A DNA stretch of 64,000 bases, from the NCBI GenBank assembly GCA_035628505.1, contig DASPJR010000210.1:1-64000 (forward strand), read 5' to 3'. The first letter of the stretch is position 1, and every line of letters begins with the position of its first letter. Shown one piece after another: positions 1 to 8,189 of this stretch. A program made the translations under genes and the position numbers. The notes beneath the pieces are model-generated. The model did no database searches and was not told the DNA's origin. It saw nothing but the letters and a program-made list of their open reading frames with translations. The stretch comes from DASPJR01 sp035628505. GTDB lineage: Bacteria > Planctomycetota > SZUA-567 > H5-PLA8.

Positions 1-434
1 GGGCTCGCGCCCGGGGCTACTATGCTGCCGCCCGCTTCGCGGGCTTACGGATGCCGCATCCTGAGCGCGAAGCGTAAACAGTTCTACTTGTTTGACGGTC
101 CACGACCGCGTACGGCTAACCCCTCACTCCAACCCTCTCCCGAGGGGAGAGGGGGCCGCGCACTCTGTCGCGCGGCGGTGATCGGACGTTTTGCGCGGCT
201 TGCCGCAAGCACACTGGCCGGCTGGACGCCGGCGGTCCCAGCCGTTCTTGATATTGCCCGAGCCTCCGTGACCTCCGTGTCTCCGTGTTGAAGTCGCGTT
301 CAAGCCGTTGGGATTTCGCAGCTCAACTCGACGTCCATCCCCGTCCCGTCTCCGTGACCTCCGTGTTCTCCGTGCCTCCGTGTTGAAGTCGTGCCCTCGT
401 CACTCGTCTCTCGTCACTCGTCACTCGTCACCCG
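1..434. repeat. Repeat-rich intergenic region downstream of the DUF5060 gene
   Basis: No gene is supported here. The stretch holds a CCCTCTCCC...GGGAGAGGG palindrome near 114-153, two runs of the CTCCGTGACCTCCGTG family (about 262-296 and 348-391), and a degenerate tandem of CTCGTCACT-like units at about 398-437, next to the stop codon of the glycosidase gene. The short frame starting at position 22 encodes only low-complexity Arg/Pro-rich sequence drawn from these repeats. Confidence 0.7.
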
Positions 435-3400
435 TCACTTCCCAACAGGCTTGATCTTCACGGCGATGTCGCGCTTCACGACCGGTAGGTCGACGTCGAT
501 TGAGCTGGGCTTGCCATCGATGAGCTCCACCTTTGCCGCACGTTGCTCGATGATTTCCCCGGTGTACGTGTTCCAGAACTCGATGGTGTAGGCACCCGGT
601 TTAAGCGAGCCGACTTTGAGTTTGCCGCCGGGACAGTCAGGCACGTGATCGCCATATGGCGTGCGCTGGTGGTGAATCCACAGGTACAGCCGCCGGTCGG
701 ATTTCATCGCGCGGCCCAGCAGGTTGCCGTCGGGCGAGTCAATCCCGCGCACGAGAGGCTCAAAGGGCGCTTCATCGGCGGCCGGGCGGAAGTCTTCACC
801 AGCGACGAAGTTCGCCAGCGCCTTGTACTCGCCGTACTTGTTGTCGTAATGCAGATGCAGCCACCACCAGTACCCGGTCGCGCCCGCCAGCGGCTGCACG
901 ATAGACCCCCACAGGCCGCAGTGCAGATCGGCTTCCAGCGCTTCCTTTGGCATGTTGTGCCGGCCGCCGCCCCAGTGCCGGCCCTGCTCTTCGACCAGCG
1001 CGGGCTTGTCGAAAATTTTGAAGCCCTTCATCACCGAGTTCGGAATGCCACTCCAGAAGGCGGAGAGCGCATAACTGGCGTTGTACTGCATGCCCTGGTT
1101 GCGGAATTCTTCAAATGCCGAGTAGGCGTTGCTCGTGGCAAAATCAATCACCGGCAGGCGCAGCGTGCCTTCGCCGCGCGTGGGGTGGCTGTAGTGCGTG
1201 GTAATCAGGTGCCGGTTCACGTCAATCGAGCGGACGTACTCGGCCATCTCCGTGTGCCACGCCTCGATATTCGGCGCCGGCAGGTCTTCCAGGCCGCCCC
1301 AGCGGAAACTCGGCTCGTATTCTTCGGTCCATTCCAATTCGCTGAAGAGCGACCAGGCCAGGATCGCCGGTGAATGTCCAAAACGCGCGACGCAGTAGCG
1401 CAGCTTGTTCTGATGCGCGATCTTCGCCTCGCCCAGCGTGAAGAACTCGCTTGCCGCGGTAAGCGGCCCGCCCAGCCGCGCGCCATACGGATTGTTGCGC
1501 CACTCGGTATCGACGTTCAGCGAGAACTGTCCGTGGTTGGTCAGGCACAGGTCCAGCCAGATGCCGCGCTGCTCGCATCGGGCGATGACATAATCAACGC
1601 GCCAGGCGTTGAGCAGGTTGTAGCGCCCCACACCCTGGAAACCGGGCCAGTCGCGGCGCCACTCCAGGCCGCCCCACCAGGAACACATCCACATGCGCGC
1701 CCAGTTGATGCCGGCTTTTTCGAACGCGGAAAGATAAAGGTCATACTGGTAGGTGCCGCGCCGCGACCACGCGTCGATGGATTCGGGCATGTACTTGGCA
1801 TCGTTGTACGGAATACGCGTGTCGCTCGGGCTGCGCAGGCAGGGACCGATCGGATAAAAAAAGCTGCCGTCCTCATGCTGGAAGTGGCGGCGGTCGGCGG
1901 CCACACGCATGAAGCCGCGGAATTTCCGCTCGGGACGCGCCGGCGACGCGGTGAAGGGCTCAAGCTTCAGAGAGGCCGTCACTGTGCCGGGCTTGAAACG
2001 GATCTTCTCGACGGGACGCCAGCCGCCTTCGTCGCGGTTGTAGAAATTGCGGCCCCAGCCGCCGCGCCCGCTGGGCTCCTGCGCCTTGCCTTGAGCGGTG
2101 AAGCGGTCGTCGGCCTGGCGCGCGCGTTCGGTAATTTCGTATTTGCCGCCTTCGCGCAGCTCGAGGGAAACCTGGTGCATGCCCGCTTCAGTCACGCGGT
2201 AGCGCACGGTAAAAAACTCGGCCCCATCGGGCTCAACGATTTCATCTCCGCCAGGTTTTGCTTCACGGCGCCGGCAGTTCTGATTAAAGAACGCCGGCAC
2301 GCGCAGCTGCTTTCCGGAGGGCGTGGTGATCAGCGCAGCAAGGTCGCAGTCCGCCGCATCGAATGGATTGGCAAAAATCTTGTTCACAGTGAAATGAAAT
2401 TCAAGCAGTTCACCGACGGCCAGGGCGGCAGCATCGGTTATGGGCGCGCGGAGCAACGTGATCACGGGTGCTTGCGAAACGCTCTCCGGCCGCACGCGCA
2501 CGGCACGCACGTGATCGATGCGTGCTTCGAGCGGCATGGGCTCCTGACCCTTGGGAGTCCAGCCGGCATGCGTCGAATAGAAATGAATTCCAATTTCGAT
2601 CAGGCGCTGGCGGCTGTAGCCCGTCCACGGCTTGGTGTGGTTTATTCCTTTCAGTTCGTGCGCATTGCGCTCGGAAATATCCACGATGAAGCTGCGCCAG
2701 TCGCCCGGAGTGGGCATGCCATGCAGAAGCGTCTCGTACCAGTTGCCATCGCGGTCGCGCACGTGAATTCCCACGCGCAGATCCGGCGGCGCGTGCGGGG
2801 GGATCCAGGCGTCGAAGGCCAGCGCATCGGCGGCAAAGAAATTGTCGCAGGGGGATTTCCAATCGGTGATGCGGGTCAGAAAATTCTCGACCACGCCGAG
2901 CGTTTTTGATCTGACGTCCATCGTACGGACCTCAAGCAATCCCCGCCCGTCGCTGCCCTCCTGGTTGTTCATGAGATAAACATAGTTCTGCCGCGTTTCG
3001 CCGCGCCAGGTGCCGCGCTCACCCGGTTCAAACGAGGCGATCCGCTGAACGATCTCCGGCGCGTTGGCGAACGGATGCAGTGAATAGACGCCCAGCCCGA
3101 GGTCACGGGTCCAGGCATTGAGCTGCGGCGCGAGGCGCGCGTGGAATTCCGAACAGCCCGGCGCGTGAAGCGTGCCGGTCAGCCACAGCCCTCCCACCGC
3201 CCTGGAAGAAGCCCAGCGCGCGATGCAGTAGCGCATGCTGCGCCGCGCGAACTCCCATCCGCGCGGATGGCGGTAGAGTTCCCCCGGCCCGGCAAGAACG
3301 CCTTTCAGCGGATGACTGCTCCAATTGAACGTGCCGCTGCGATCGAACATCTCGCCATCGAGAATGGCGAGCGGAATGCTTTTTCCGGCGTGCGCCGCCT

Positions 3401-4613
3401 GCGCCAGAAGCTGATCCATTTTCCTGGCAAGAACCAGGTTCGGCCGCAGTGCGCCGTTGAATTCCCCCCATGCGCCGTTCCAGAACGGAACGGGCCGCCA
3501 GAGCGTACCTCCGCCCTGCCCGTTGCGCTGCTGCCAATGTCCGTGAACCGAGAGCTGCGAAGGGCCCGGCAGGCCGCGCCAGAGCTCGCTCATGTCTGGG
3601 AAGGGAACTTCCAGCGGCACATGCCAGCGCTCAGAGGCAGTCGGAGCCGCAGCCGCGCTGTGTTCAAGCCCGGCTTGTTTTTTCGGTGCGGCTTGGGGCA
3701 ATGAAACCTTCCAGCGACGCTGCCCACTGATGATCTCAGCGGTACCCGCGGAGGAGTCCGGCAGATACGCGCGCCAGAACGGCCTTCCGACCGGCATCGC
3801 ACGTGTGGCGGCACCGTCATCAGTCTCGATAAACTCCTGATCGAAGAAAGCCAGGCACTGCTTTCCTCCGGCAATGACGCGAACGTCGCCATCCCCATCC
3901 GGGCTGAAGGGATCGGCAGGCGGCGGTTCGATGCGGAAGACGAGCACCGCGCCGCCGCGGCTTTCAGGCGCCGCTTCAAGCGAAAGATCCAGCACGTCGG
4001 CGCCGTTCTTCACCGCAGGCGCGGCCGGGGCCAGCGACGCCTTGCTGAGCACCACCGGAATAGGCGCGGCAGCAATGTTGGCGGGAAATGTGGTTTCAGG
4101 ACGCAGCTCGATCGCGGTGACCTGCGACGCGGCAAGTTCATCCCAGGGCCGCTGGTGGCCGCTGGGCACCAGGTCAGGCGAGTCGCCGGCGATGGAAACA
4201 GAGATCGTCGCTGGGCTGGCGGTGGGTACAACGGCGGCCGTGGCGCTCAGGTAAAAGCCCGCGCGGCTGCTGACGGCCCAGCGCAGGCGGACGACTCCGG
4301 CACCGGCATTTTCCCGCAGCGCCTGCACGGACGCGCTGCCGAACGCGCGCAAGTCCCAGCCGTCGGGAGCCGTAGAGGCCGCGCGGCGGGGTGCACAAAG
4401 TTCGCTGGATACTTTCCAGGGCTGGCCAGGCCGGGTTGAGAACGCGGCGCTGAAGGCTTCGGGGCTTAAAGCGGCGTTTTCGGCGAGAGCTTCGCCACAG
4501 AAGGCAGAGGCGGCTAAAAACAGCTGAGCCAGCAGCGCTGCGCCGAAGAGTCCGCCGAAGGAACGGTAAGGCCCGGTGAGCGGGCCCAGCCATTTTGCAG
4601 CTCGGTTGTTCAT
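435..4613 (-). CDS. Exported DUF5060 / GH5-like glycoside hydrolase
   Basis: A very large (1392 aa) exported protein. The N-terminus has a long positively charged leader and a hydrophobic signal segment (about residues 18-44). The middle holds beta-sandwich-like sequence, including a region around residues 720-895 that resembles DUF5060. From about residue 898 (GFMRVAADRRHF) a TIM-barrel catalytic domain follows, with RMWMCSWWGG, a likely acid/base Glu in WSLFSELEW (about 1091) and a likely nucleophile in ALVEEQG (about 1207). The usual Asn before the acid/base Glu reads Ser, which is unusual for GH5-type enzymes. DUF5060 proteins are putative glycosidases acting on plant or algal polysaccharides; the substrate cannot be inferred. 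It stands alone, divergent from the next gene, and GT-C or transport partners are absent. The ATG start at 4613 is the first in frame with a leader peptide. Confidence 0.8.
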   Translation of the reverse strand: MNNRAAKWLGPLTGPYRSFGGLFGAALLAQLFLAASAFCGEALAENAALSPEAFSAAFSTRPGQPWKVSSELCAPRRAASTAPDGWDLRAFGSASVQALRENAGAGVVRLRWAVSSRAGFYLSATAAVVPTASPATISVSIAGDSPDLVPSGHQRPWDELAASQVTAIELRPETTFPANIAAAPIPVVLSKASLAPAAPAVKNGADVLDLSLEAAPESRGGAVLVFRIEPPPADPFSPDGDGDVRVIAGGKQCLAFFDQEFIETDDGAATRAMPVGRPFWRAYLPDSSAGTAEIISGQRRWKVSLPQAAPKKQAGLEHSAAAAPTASERWHVPLEVPFPDMSELWRGLPGPSQLSVHGHWQQRNGQGGGTLWRPVPFWNGAWGEFNGALRPNLVLARKMDQLLAQAAHAGKSIPLAILDGEMFDRSGTFNWSSHPLKGVLAGPGELYRHPRGWEFARRSMRYCIARWASSRAVGGLWLTGTLHAPGCSEFHARLAPQLNAWTRDLGLGVYSLHPFANAPEIVQRIASFEPGERGTWRGETRQNYVYLMNNQEGSDGRGLLEVRTMDVRSKTLGVVENFLTRITDWKSPCDNFFAADALAFDAWIPPHAPPDLRVGIHVRDRDGNWYETLLHGMPTPGDWRSFIVDISERNAHELKGINHTKPWTGYSRQRLIEIGIHFYSTHAGWTPKGQEPMPLEARIDHVRAVRVRPESVSQAPVITLLRAPITDAAALAVGELLEFHFTVNKIFANPFDAADCDLAALITTPSGKQLRVPAFFNQNCRRREAKPGGDEIVEPDGAEFFTVRYRVTEAGMHQVSLELREGGKYEITERARQADDRFTAQGKAQEPSGRGGWGRNFYNRDEGGWRPVEKIRFKPGTVTASLKLEPFTASPARPERKFRGFMRVAADRRHFQHEDGSFFYPIGPCLRSPSDTRIPYNDAKYMPESIDAWSRRGTYQYDLYLSAFEKAGINWARMWMCSWWGGLEWRRDWPGFQGVGRYNLLNAWRVDYVIARCEQRGIWLDLCLTNHGQFSLNVDTEWRNNPYGARLGGPLTAASEFFTLGEAKIAHQNKLRYCVARFGHSPAILAWSLFSELEWTEEYEPSFRWGGLEDLPAPNIEAWHTEMAEYVRSIDVNRHLITTHYSHPTRGEGTLRLPVIDFATSNAYSAFEEFRNQGMQYNASYALSAFWSGIPNSVMKGFKIFDKPALVEEQGRHWGGGRHNMPKEALEADLHCGLWGSIVQPLAGATGYWWWLHLHYDNKYGEYKALANFVAGEDFRPAADEAPFEPLVRGIDSPDGNLLGRAMKSDRRLYLWIHHQRTPYGDHVPDCPGGKLKVGSLKPGAYTIEFWNTYTGEIIEQRAAKVELIDGKPSSIDVDLPVVKRDIAVKIKPVGK

Positions 4614-4790
4614 TCACCTTTACCTTGCGGCGGAAGCCGATCTGGTTTAATTTGCCCTACCGTCCGGTAGAAAGCAAGACAGTGCGGCGCGAAGTGAATA
4701 CATCGCGGCCACGTACGTCAGATGTCTGGCATGCGTGTCATTGCAGGCGGGAATTCGGGAAGCATCCTTTTTAGGGAGGAGTCGCAGCAG

Positions 4791-5246
4791 ATGAGCAGAA
4801 AAGTGAAGCTGGAGATTTTCGCAGTCGTAGCCGCTTGTTTAACCGTTGGCTTATTGGCAAATCACAGCCTGGCCCAGAAGCCCTTTCTGACACGCCTCGT
4901 CAAAGTCTATACGCTTGAAAAAGAAAAGAACGGCACCTGCAAGCTCTGTCACGAATATGACAAGGCGAAGAACGAATCACCTGAGAAAGAGAACATCAAT
5001 GCCATCGGCAAGGAGCTGGCAAAATCAGCCGAATTCAAGCCTGTAATGGGCAAGGGCGATGAACACAAGTTTACACCCGAAGAACTCAACGCCGTTGAGG
5101 CCGCCTGGAAGGTCATTGCCGCGAAGGACACCGATGGCGACGGCGCGAGCAACGATGAAGAACTGGCGCTTGGCACCTACCCCGGCGACCCCAAGAGCAC
5201 GCCGGCCAAGGACGCGCTCGATAAGCACCGCTCCGCCAAAAAGTAA
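4791..5246 (+). CDS. Exported c-type haem protein with Ca-binding repeat
   Basis: A 151-residue exported protein. I place the start at ATG 4791 because AGGGAGGA lies 10 bases upstream at 4773-4780 and a signal peptide follows (residues 1-29, ending SLAQ). An earlier ATG at 4722 in the same frame has no such site. A single covalent-haem motif, CKLCH, occupies residues 50-54. The C-terminal part has DTDGDGASNDEELALGTYPGD, a thrombospondin type 3/EF-hand-like calcium loop common in exported planctomycete proteins. Likely role: periplasmic electron carrier or redox sensor; the partner is unknown. It is monocistronic, with a strong terminator 32 bases downstream. Confidence 0.75.
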   Translation: MSRKVKLEIFAVVAACLTVGLLANHSLAQKPFLTRLVKVYTLEKEKNGTCKLCHEYDKAKNESPEKENINAIGKELAKSAEFKPVMGKGDEHKFTPEELNAVEAAWKVIAAKDTDGDGASNDEELALGTYPGDPKSTPAKDALDKHRSAKK

Positions 5247-5277
5247 AAATTCAAGACCCTTCAGCAGTGCTTCAGCA

Positions 5278-5307
5278 AACCGGACTGGAAACAGTCCGGT
5301 TTTTTTT
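5278..5307 (+). terminator. Rho-independent terminator after the haem protein gene
   Basis: A perfect 9-bp stem AACCGGACT (5278-5286) and AGTCCGGTT (5293-5301) with a 6-base loop GGAAAC is followed directly by a run of T to 5307. It sits 32 bases after the stop codon, on the coding strand of the haem protein. Confidence 0.9.
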
Positions 5308-5465
5308 ATGCCGTGCGAAATTGCCTTCGACGCCAGAGCTAAAATCCGCATGGCCTGCGGCTTGCCTCACCAAAGACAGCACTTATCGCGTACGGCATCT
5401 TTGGATGTTTCTGAAACGAGCACGATGTTCAGCGCTGGTTTAATCGAACGTCAGGAGAGTAAGTT

Positions 5466-5948
5466 ATGCCCGAAGGTTCCGTTCTGCAGACGCTCCTTCC
5501 CAGCGCGCTTCTGATCGAAGAGGATTTTATCCACGGCGGACTGATCAAGTCTGAGCTCGCGGTCGCCGGCATCGATGTACGGATGGCGGTGACAGAGCTG
5601 GAAGCCTCCGACATGCTCGGCTCCATGAACCCCGACCTCATCATCTGTGACTGGGATACGCCGGGCATCGACGGCCGCGAACTGCTTGGCTGCCTGAAGC
5701 GGAAAGCTGCAGAGCTCTCGAACATCCCGGTCATTCTGATGACGACCCGGAAAGTGGACGCTACACTCCGCTCGGAGCTGATGCGCGAGGGCTTCCGCTG
5801 GATTCTGCGCAAGCCGCTGGTGCTCTCGGTTCTGCCCGGAGCCTGCAAGCGTGCGATGAGCGAATGCCGCAACACGAAGTCGCGCCGCGTGTCCACGCGC
5901 CCGATCCTGATGCCTGCTCCCGCCCAACCTGCCACTTTCACACCGTAA
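5466..5948 (+). CDS. Stand-alone response regulator receiver protein
   Basis: A 160-residue CheY-like protein with a single receiver domain (about residues 12-130) and a short basic, Pro/Ala-rich tail, but no DNA-binding output domain. The acidic pocket is E19/D20, the phosphoacceptor is D62 in CDWDTPGIDG, the conserved Thr is T93/T94 and the conserved Lys is K116 in RKPL. All residues needed for phosphorylation are therefore present. CAGGAGAG lies 5-6 bases before the ATG. No histidine kinase is nearby, so the kinase partner is elsewhere. The output is probably a protein-protein contact; this is inferred from the lack of an effector domain. Confidence 0.85.
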   Translation: MPEGSVLQTLLPSALLIEEDFIHGGLIKSELAVAGIDVRMAVTELEASDMLGSMNPDLIICDWDTPGIDGRELLGCLKRKAAELSNIPVILMTTRKVDATLRSELMREGFRWILRKPLVLSVLPGACKRAMSECRNTKSRRVSTRPILMPAPAQPATFTP

Positions 5949-6222
5949 GAACACGACTTCAACACAGAGGCACGGAGATCACGAAGGACACAGAGCTAGA
6001 AACAGATCGAAAATCCTTCTCGTACTCTTCGTATCAACACCAGTGAACGGGCGAGTTAACAGAATCTATTATTTGAAAGTTTAGAATTTAATTTCAGATC
6101 GAACTTCGCGCTGCCGTCGCCGTTCGATTTGAAATCTAAATCTTCAAATCTCAAATTTAAAATTCTGTTCTGCATGGCAGATGTTTATCAGCGCGCCACC
6201 CACAGCTGATTTGCAATCTGCG
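5949..6222. repeat. Intergenic CACGGAG repeat and AT-rich inverted repeat
   Basis: Between two convergent genes lie a copy of the AACACAGAGGCACGGAG repeat (about 5952-5996) and an AT-rich imperfect inverted repeat. The left arm (about 6071-6107, ATTTGAAAGTTTAGAATTT...) pairs loosely with the right arm (about 6121-6160, GTTCGATTTGAAATCTAAAT...). It may act as a bidirectional transcription stop; no gene is visible. Confidence 0.55.
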
Positions 6223-7047
6223 TTACAGCACCTCATCAATCAGCTTCAAGCTGCTGAGCTGATCCTCAAAGTTACGCAGTTCCAGGCAGACGCGCGGCGG
6301 ACACTTCATCGCGGCGAGTTTGCGAAGCACGGGAGCGATATCCAGAGTGCCTTTGCCGAAGGCCCAGTGGTCATCGTGCGCGCCGGAATTGTTGTGCGCG
6401 TGAACATACACCAGGCGCTCGCCAAGCTGGTCAATCCAGTCGCCCACGCCCCAGCCCGGCTGCTTGGTTCCGTCGTGAACGGCCGGGTTGAGCGCGGTCA
6501 TGTTGGCGTGGCCAGTGTCCAGGCAGGCGCGGACGAAGGGCGAATTCACCGCGTCGATGAGCGCGATCTGCGGCGCGGGGTCCGGCTCCCAGACGTTCTC
6601 CAGCACCAGCGTCACGCCGAACTTTTCAGCGCTGCGCGCCAGGTCCTGCCAGACGGGAATACGACGGTCCAGCCAGCGGGGAAGGCCATGGTGGTAACGC
6701 AGCGTTGGAAAATACCAGTTGTGAAAGACGATGATGCGCGCGCCGATCTGATCGGCGATCTGCATTGCATGCAGGTAGCGCCCGCGCGAGACCGCCTGCA
6801 CCTGCGGATCCCAGGCCGCCGGGTCGAGATTGTCGTAAGGCCCATGCATCGAGAGCACGCCGCTGAAATTCTTGAAGGCGTTTTTGATTTCAGAAACTTT
6901 TTCGCGCCACGCGCCGTCGAGCAGCGCGCCGTCGGCGAAGTGCTGGATTTCGATGCCCAGCCCGCGCTCTTCAGCCACGCGCCGCGTCGCTGCAAGGTCG
7001 CTGAAGAATCCAACATTGAGTGTCAGTGAAAGTTTTTTCGTGAGCAT
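6223..7047 (-). CDS. Sugar phosphate isomerase/epimerase-like TIM barrel protein
   Basis: A 274-residue cytoplasmic protein with the AP-endonuclease-2/xylose-isomerase-like fold. Likely metal ligands are visible in order: Glu in LVLENVWEP, Asp and His in CLDTGHAN, His in YVHAHNNSG and Glu in CLELRN. The early SMHGPYDNL segment is typical of the family. Such proteins interconvert keto and aldo sugars or act on inositol-like substrates; the substrate cannot be set from sequence. The ATG at 7047 is the first in frame, but I see no clear Shine-Dalgarno sequence. It has no co-directional partner. Confidence 0.75.
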   Translation of the reverse strand: MLTKKLSLTLNVGFFSDLAATRRVAEERGLGIEIQHFADGALLDGAWREKVSEIKNAFKNFSGVLSMHGPYDNLDPAAWDPQVQAVSRGRYLHAMQIADQIGARIIVFHNWYFPTLRYHHGLPRWLDRRIPVWQDLARSAEKFGVTLVLENVWEPDPAPQIALIDAVNSPFVRACLDTGHANMTALNPAVHDGTKQPGWGVGDWIDQLGERLVYVHAHNNSGAHDDHWAFGKGTLDIAPVLRKLAAMKCPPRVCLELRNFEDQLSSLKLIDEVL

Positions 7048-7586
7048 GGGATTCAGAGCGTACTTAAGCGCGAAGGAATCGCAACCACCACCATCACGCT
7101 GGCGAATTGACGATTCGCATTACAGCACCGGGTGGCACGGCCCATCGGGCCGTGTCGCGACAGCGACAAGAAGCCGCAGAGTTGACGCTGCAGTCGAGTG
7201 CGTGCTGCGCTGGTGATTTGAGCTTGGCCAACACTTTTTAGCGGGAGGCCGCAAGGAAAGACCAACAACGTCTCAACTGCGGCTTCTTGTGCCTTCGGCA
7301 CCCGGCCCGTTGGGCCGGGCCACCCAGGGCCGTTGCAGATTTCTTGCAGAGGCTTCCCTCGCAGTGGTGGCGGGGACACTCCTGTCCCCGGGAGGGTTGT
7401 GTCCATAAACGGATAGTCTCTCTTCTGCACTCAACGGTTCGCCCCACCCCGACAGGAGTGTCGGGGCCACCTGCATGAGTGCAAAAATTGCGCAGAGAAT
7501 AAAGTGAAAAGCAGACCAGCGCGGTCACCGGAATCGGCGCGCGTCAGAAGCTCACTTCAGGAATGAAATGAGCGAAGAGCAGACGT
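7048..7586. repeat. Palindromic repeat field without genes
   Basis: No convincing gene. A GGTGGCACGGCCCATCGGGC element (about 7131-7187) recurs inverted at about 7269-7324; both copies continue into AAGAAGCCGCAG. A second family forms hairpins CGGGGACA-CTCC-TGTCCCCG (7371-7390) and, inverted, CCCCGACA-GGAG-TGTCGGGG (7447-7466), each flanked by GTGG or CCACC. These look like non-autonomous intergenic palindromes; short frames through them are artefacts. Confidence 0.6.
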
Positions 7587-7850
7587 TCAGCGGGTGGGCT
7601 CGGCTTCGCGAACCGGCAGGGAGACTTCGTGCATAGCGGGCGCAACAGTCTCGCGCTCGTTTGCTTCCTGCGGTTTTCGTTCCCCAGTTACAGCCAGCAG
7701 CGAGCGGCGCAGCCATTCAGAAAGAGACACGCCGCTCTTGTCGGCGAGTTCTTCGAAGGCCTTGCGCTCGTCCGGGAGAACGCGGAGCGAGATCATCACG
7801 CCTTTTGCCTTGTTCTTCGGCAGTTTTGGACGACCAGGTTTCTTTGCCAT
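7587..7850 (-). CDS. Ribbon-helix-helix (CopG/Arc-like) regulator
   Basis: An 87-residue basic protein when started at ATG 7850 (MAKKPGRPKLPKNKAKG); an in-frame ATG 39 bases further upstream is less likely. A basic Lys/Pro/Arg-rich arm is followed by a beta-strand GVMISLRVLPDE and two helices (RKAFEELADKSGVSLSEWLRRSLLAV), the ribbon-helix-helix pattern of CopG, Arc and MetJ relatives. The acidic C-terminal tail is low complexity. Such proteins bind DNA as dimers, often to short repeated operators, and here a regular TGTCAYACA array lies directly upstream. No toxin gene is adjacent, so it is not an obvious antitoxin. Autoregulation is inferred from the array. Confidence 0.7.
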   Translation of the reverse strand: MAKKPGRPKLPKNKAKGVMISLRVLPDERKAFEELADKSGVSLSEWLRRSLLAVTGERKPQEANERETVAPAMHEVSLPVREAEPTR

Positions 7851-7879
7851 GTGTTGAAACTTACCACGAAGCGCATTGA

Positions 7880-7956
7880 TGTCACACAAAAAGTCGCCGA
7901 AATTTTAAGTTTTTGTCACACAAAAACGTCTTGACAACTATATTTTCTGTCATACA
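7880..7956. promoter_or_regulatory. Three TGTCAYACA sites at 34-bp spacing
   Basis: TGTCACACA starts at 7880 and 7914 and TGTCATACA starts at 7948, so the spacing is exactly 34 bases twice. The middle copy is the core of a perfect inverted repeat TTTTTGT-CAC-ACAAAAA (7910-7926). A related TGTCTTACA lies at 8088-8096. The array fills the space between the divergent ribbon-helix-helix gene and the PSCyt2/PSD1 gene, and is best read as operators for the former. Confidence 0.55.
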
Positions 7957-7958
7957 TT
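7931..7958 (+). promoter_or_regulatory. Candidate sigma70-type promoter facing the PSCyt2/PSD1 gene
   Basis: TTGACA at 7931-7936 is followed after 16 bases by TACATT at 7953-7958. The third TGTCAYACA site overlaps the -10 region, so binding there would block it. The coding start at 8190 would then have a leader of about 225 bases. Confidence 0.4.
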
Positions 7959-8189
7959 AATTTCTGTCGTTTTACCTATGAGTTTCGGGGGGAACTCGCC
8001 ATGCCGCGAAGCGCCGCATTTTTTTATATGTCGCGTTGCACGCGTGCAGACAGACTCAGCCATATCGCGAATATCACAAGAGATTTTTGTCTTACACATT
8101 TGTGACTTTCGCTTCGCGGTGTTGTAGATAGCAGAGAGTACCTTCACTTCTAGCCCGTTCTTTACCTGACCGAATCTGGGGAGTGGTTT

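Noticed and set aside
262..437. Possible CRISPR or tandem array in the CTCCGTGACC and CTCGTCACT runs
   Set aside because: Units are 7-12 bases, degenerate and without unique spacers of constant length; no cas genes.
1374..2909. Long plus-strand open frame (511 codons) over the DUF5060 gene
   Set aside because: Antisense shadow. High-GC codon use in the real gene removes stops on the other strand; the product is Arg/Ala-rich without motifs or a signal peptide.
7587..7850. Ribbon-helix-helix gene as antitoxin of a toxin-antitoxin pair
   Set aside because: No toxin-size gene overlaps or abuts it on the same strand; the neighbours are palindromic repeats and a divergent exported-protein gene.
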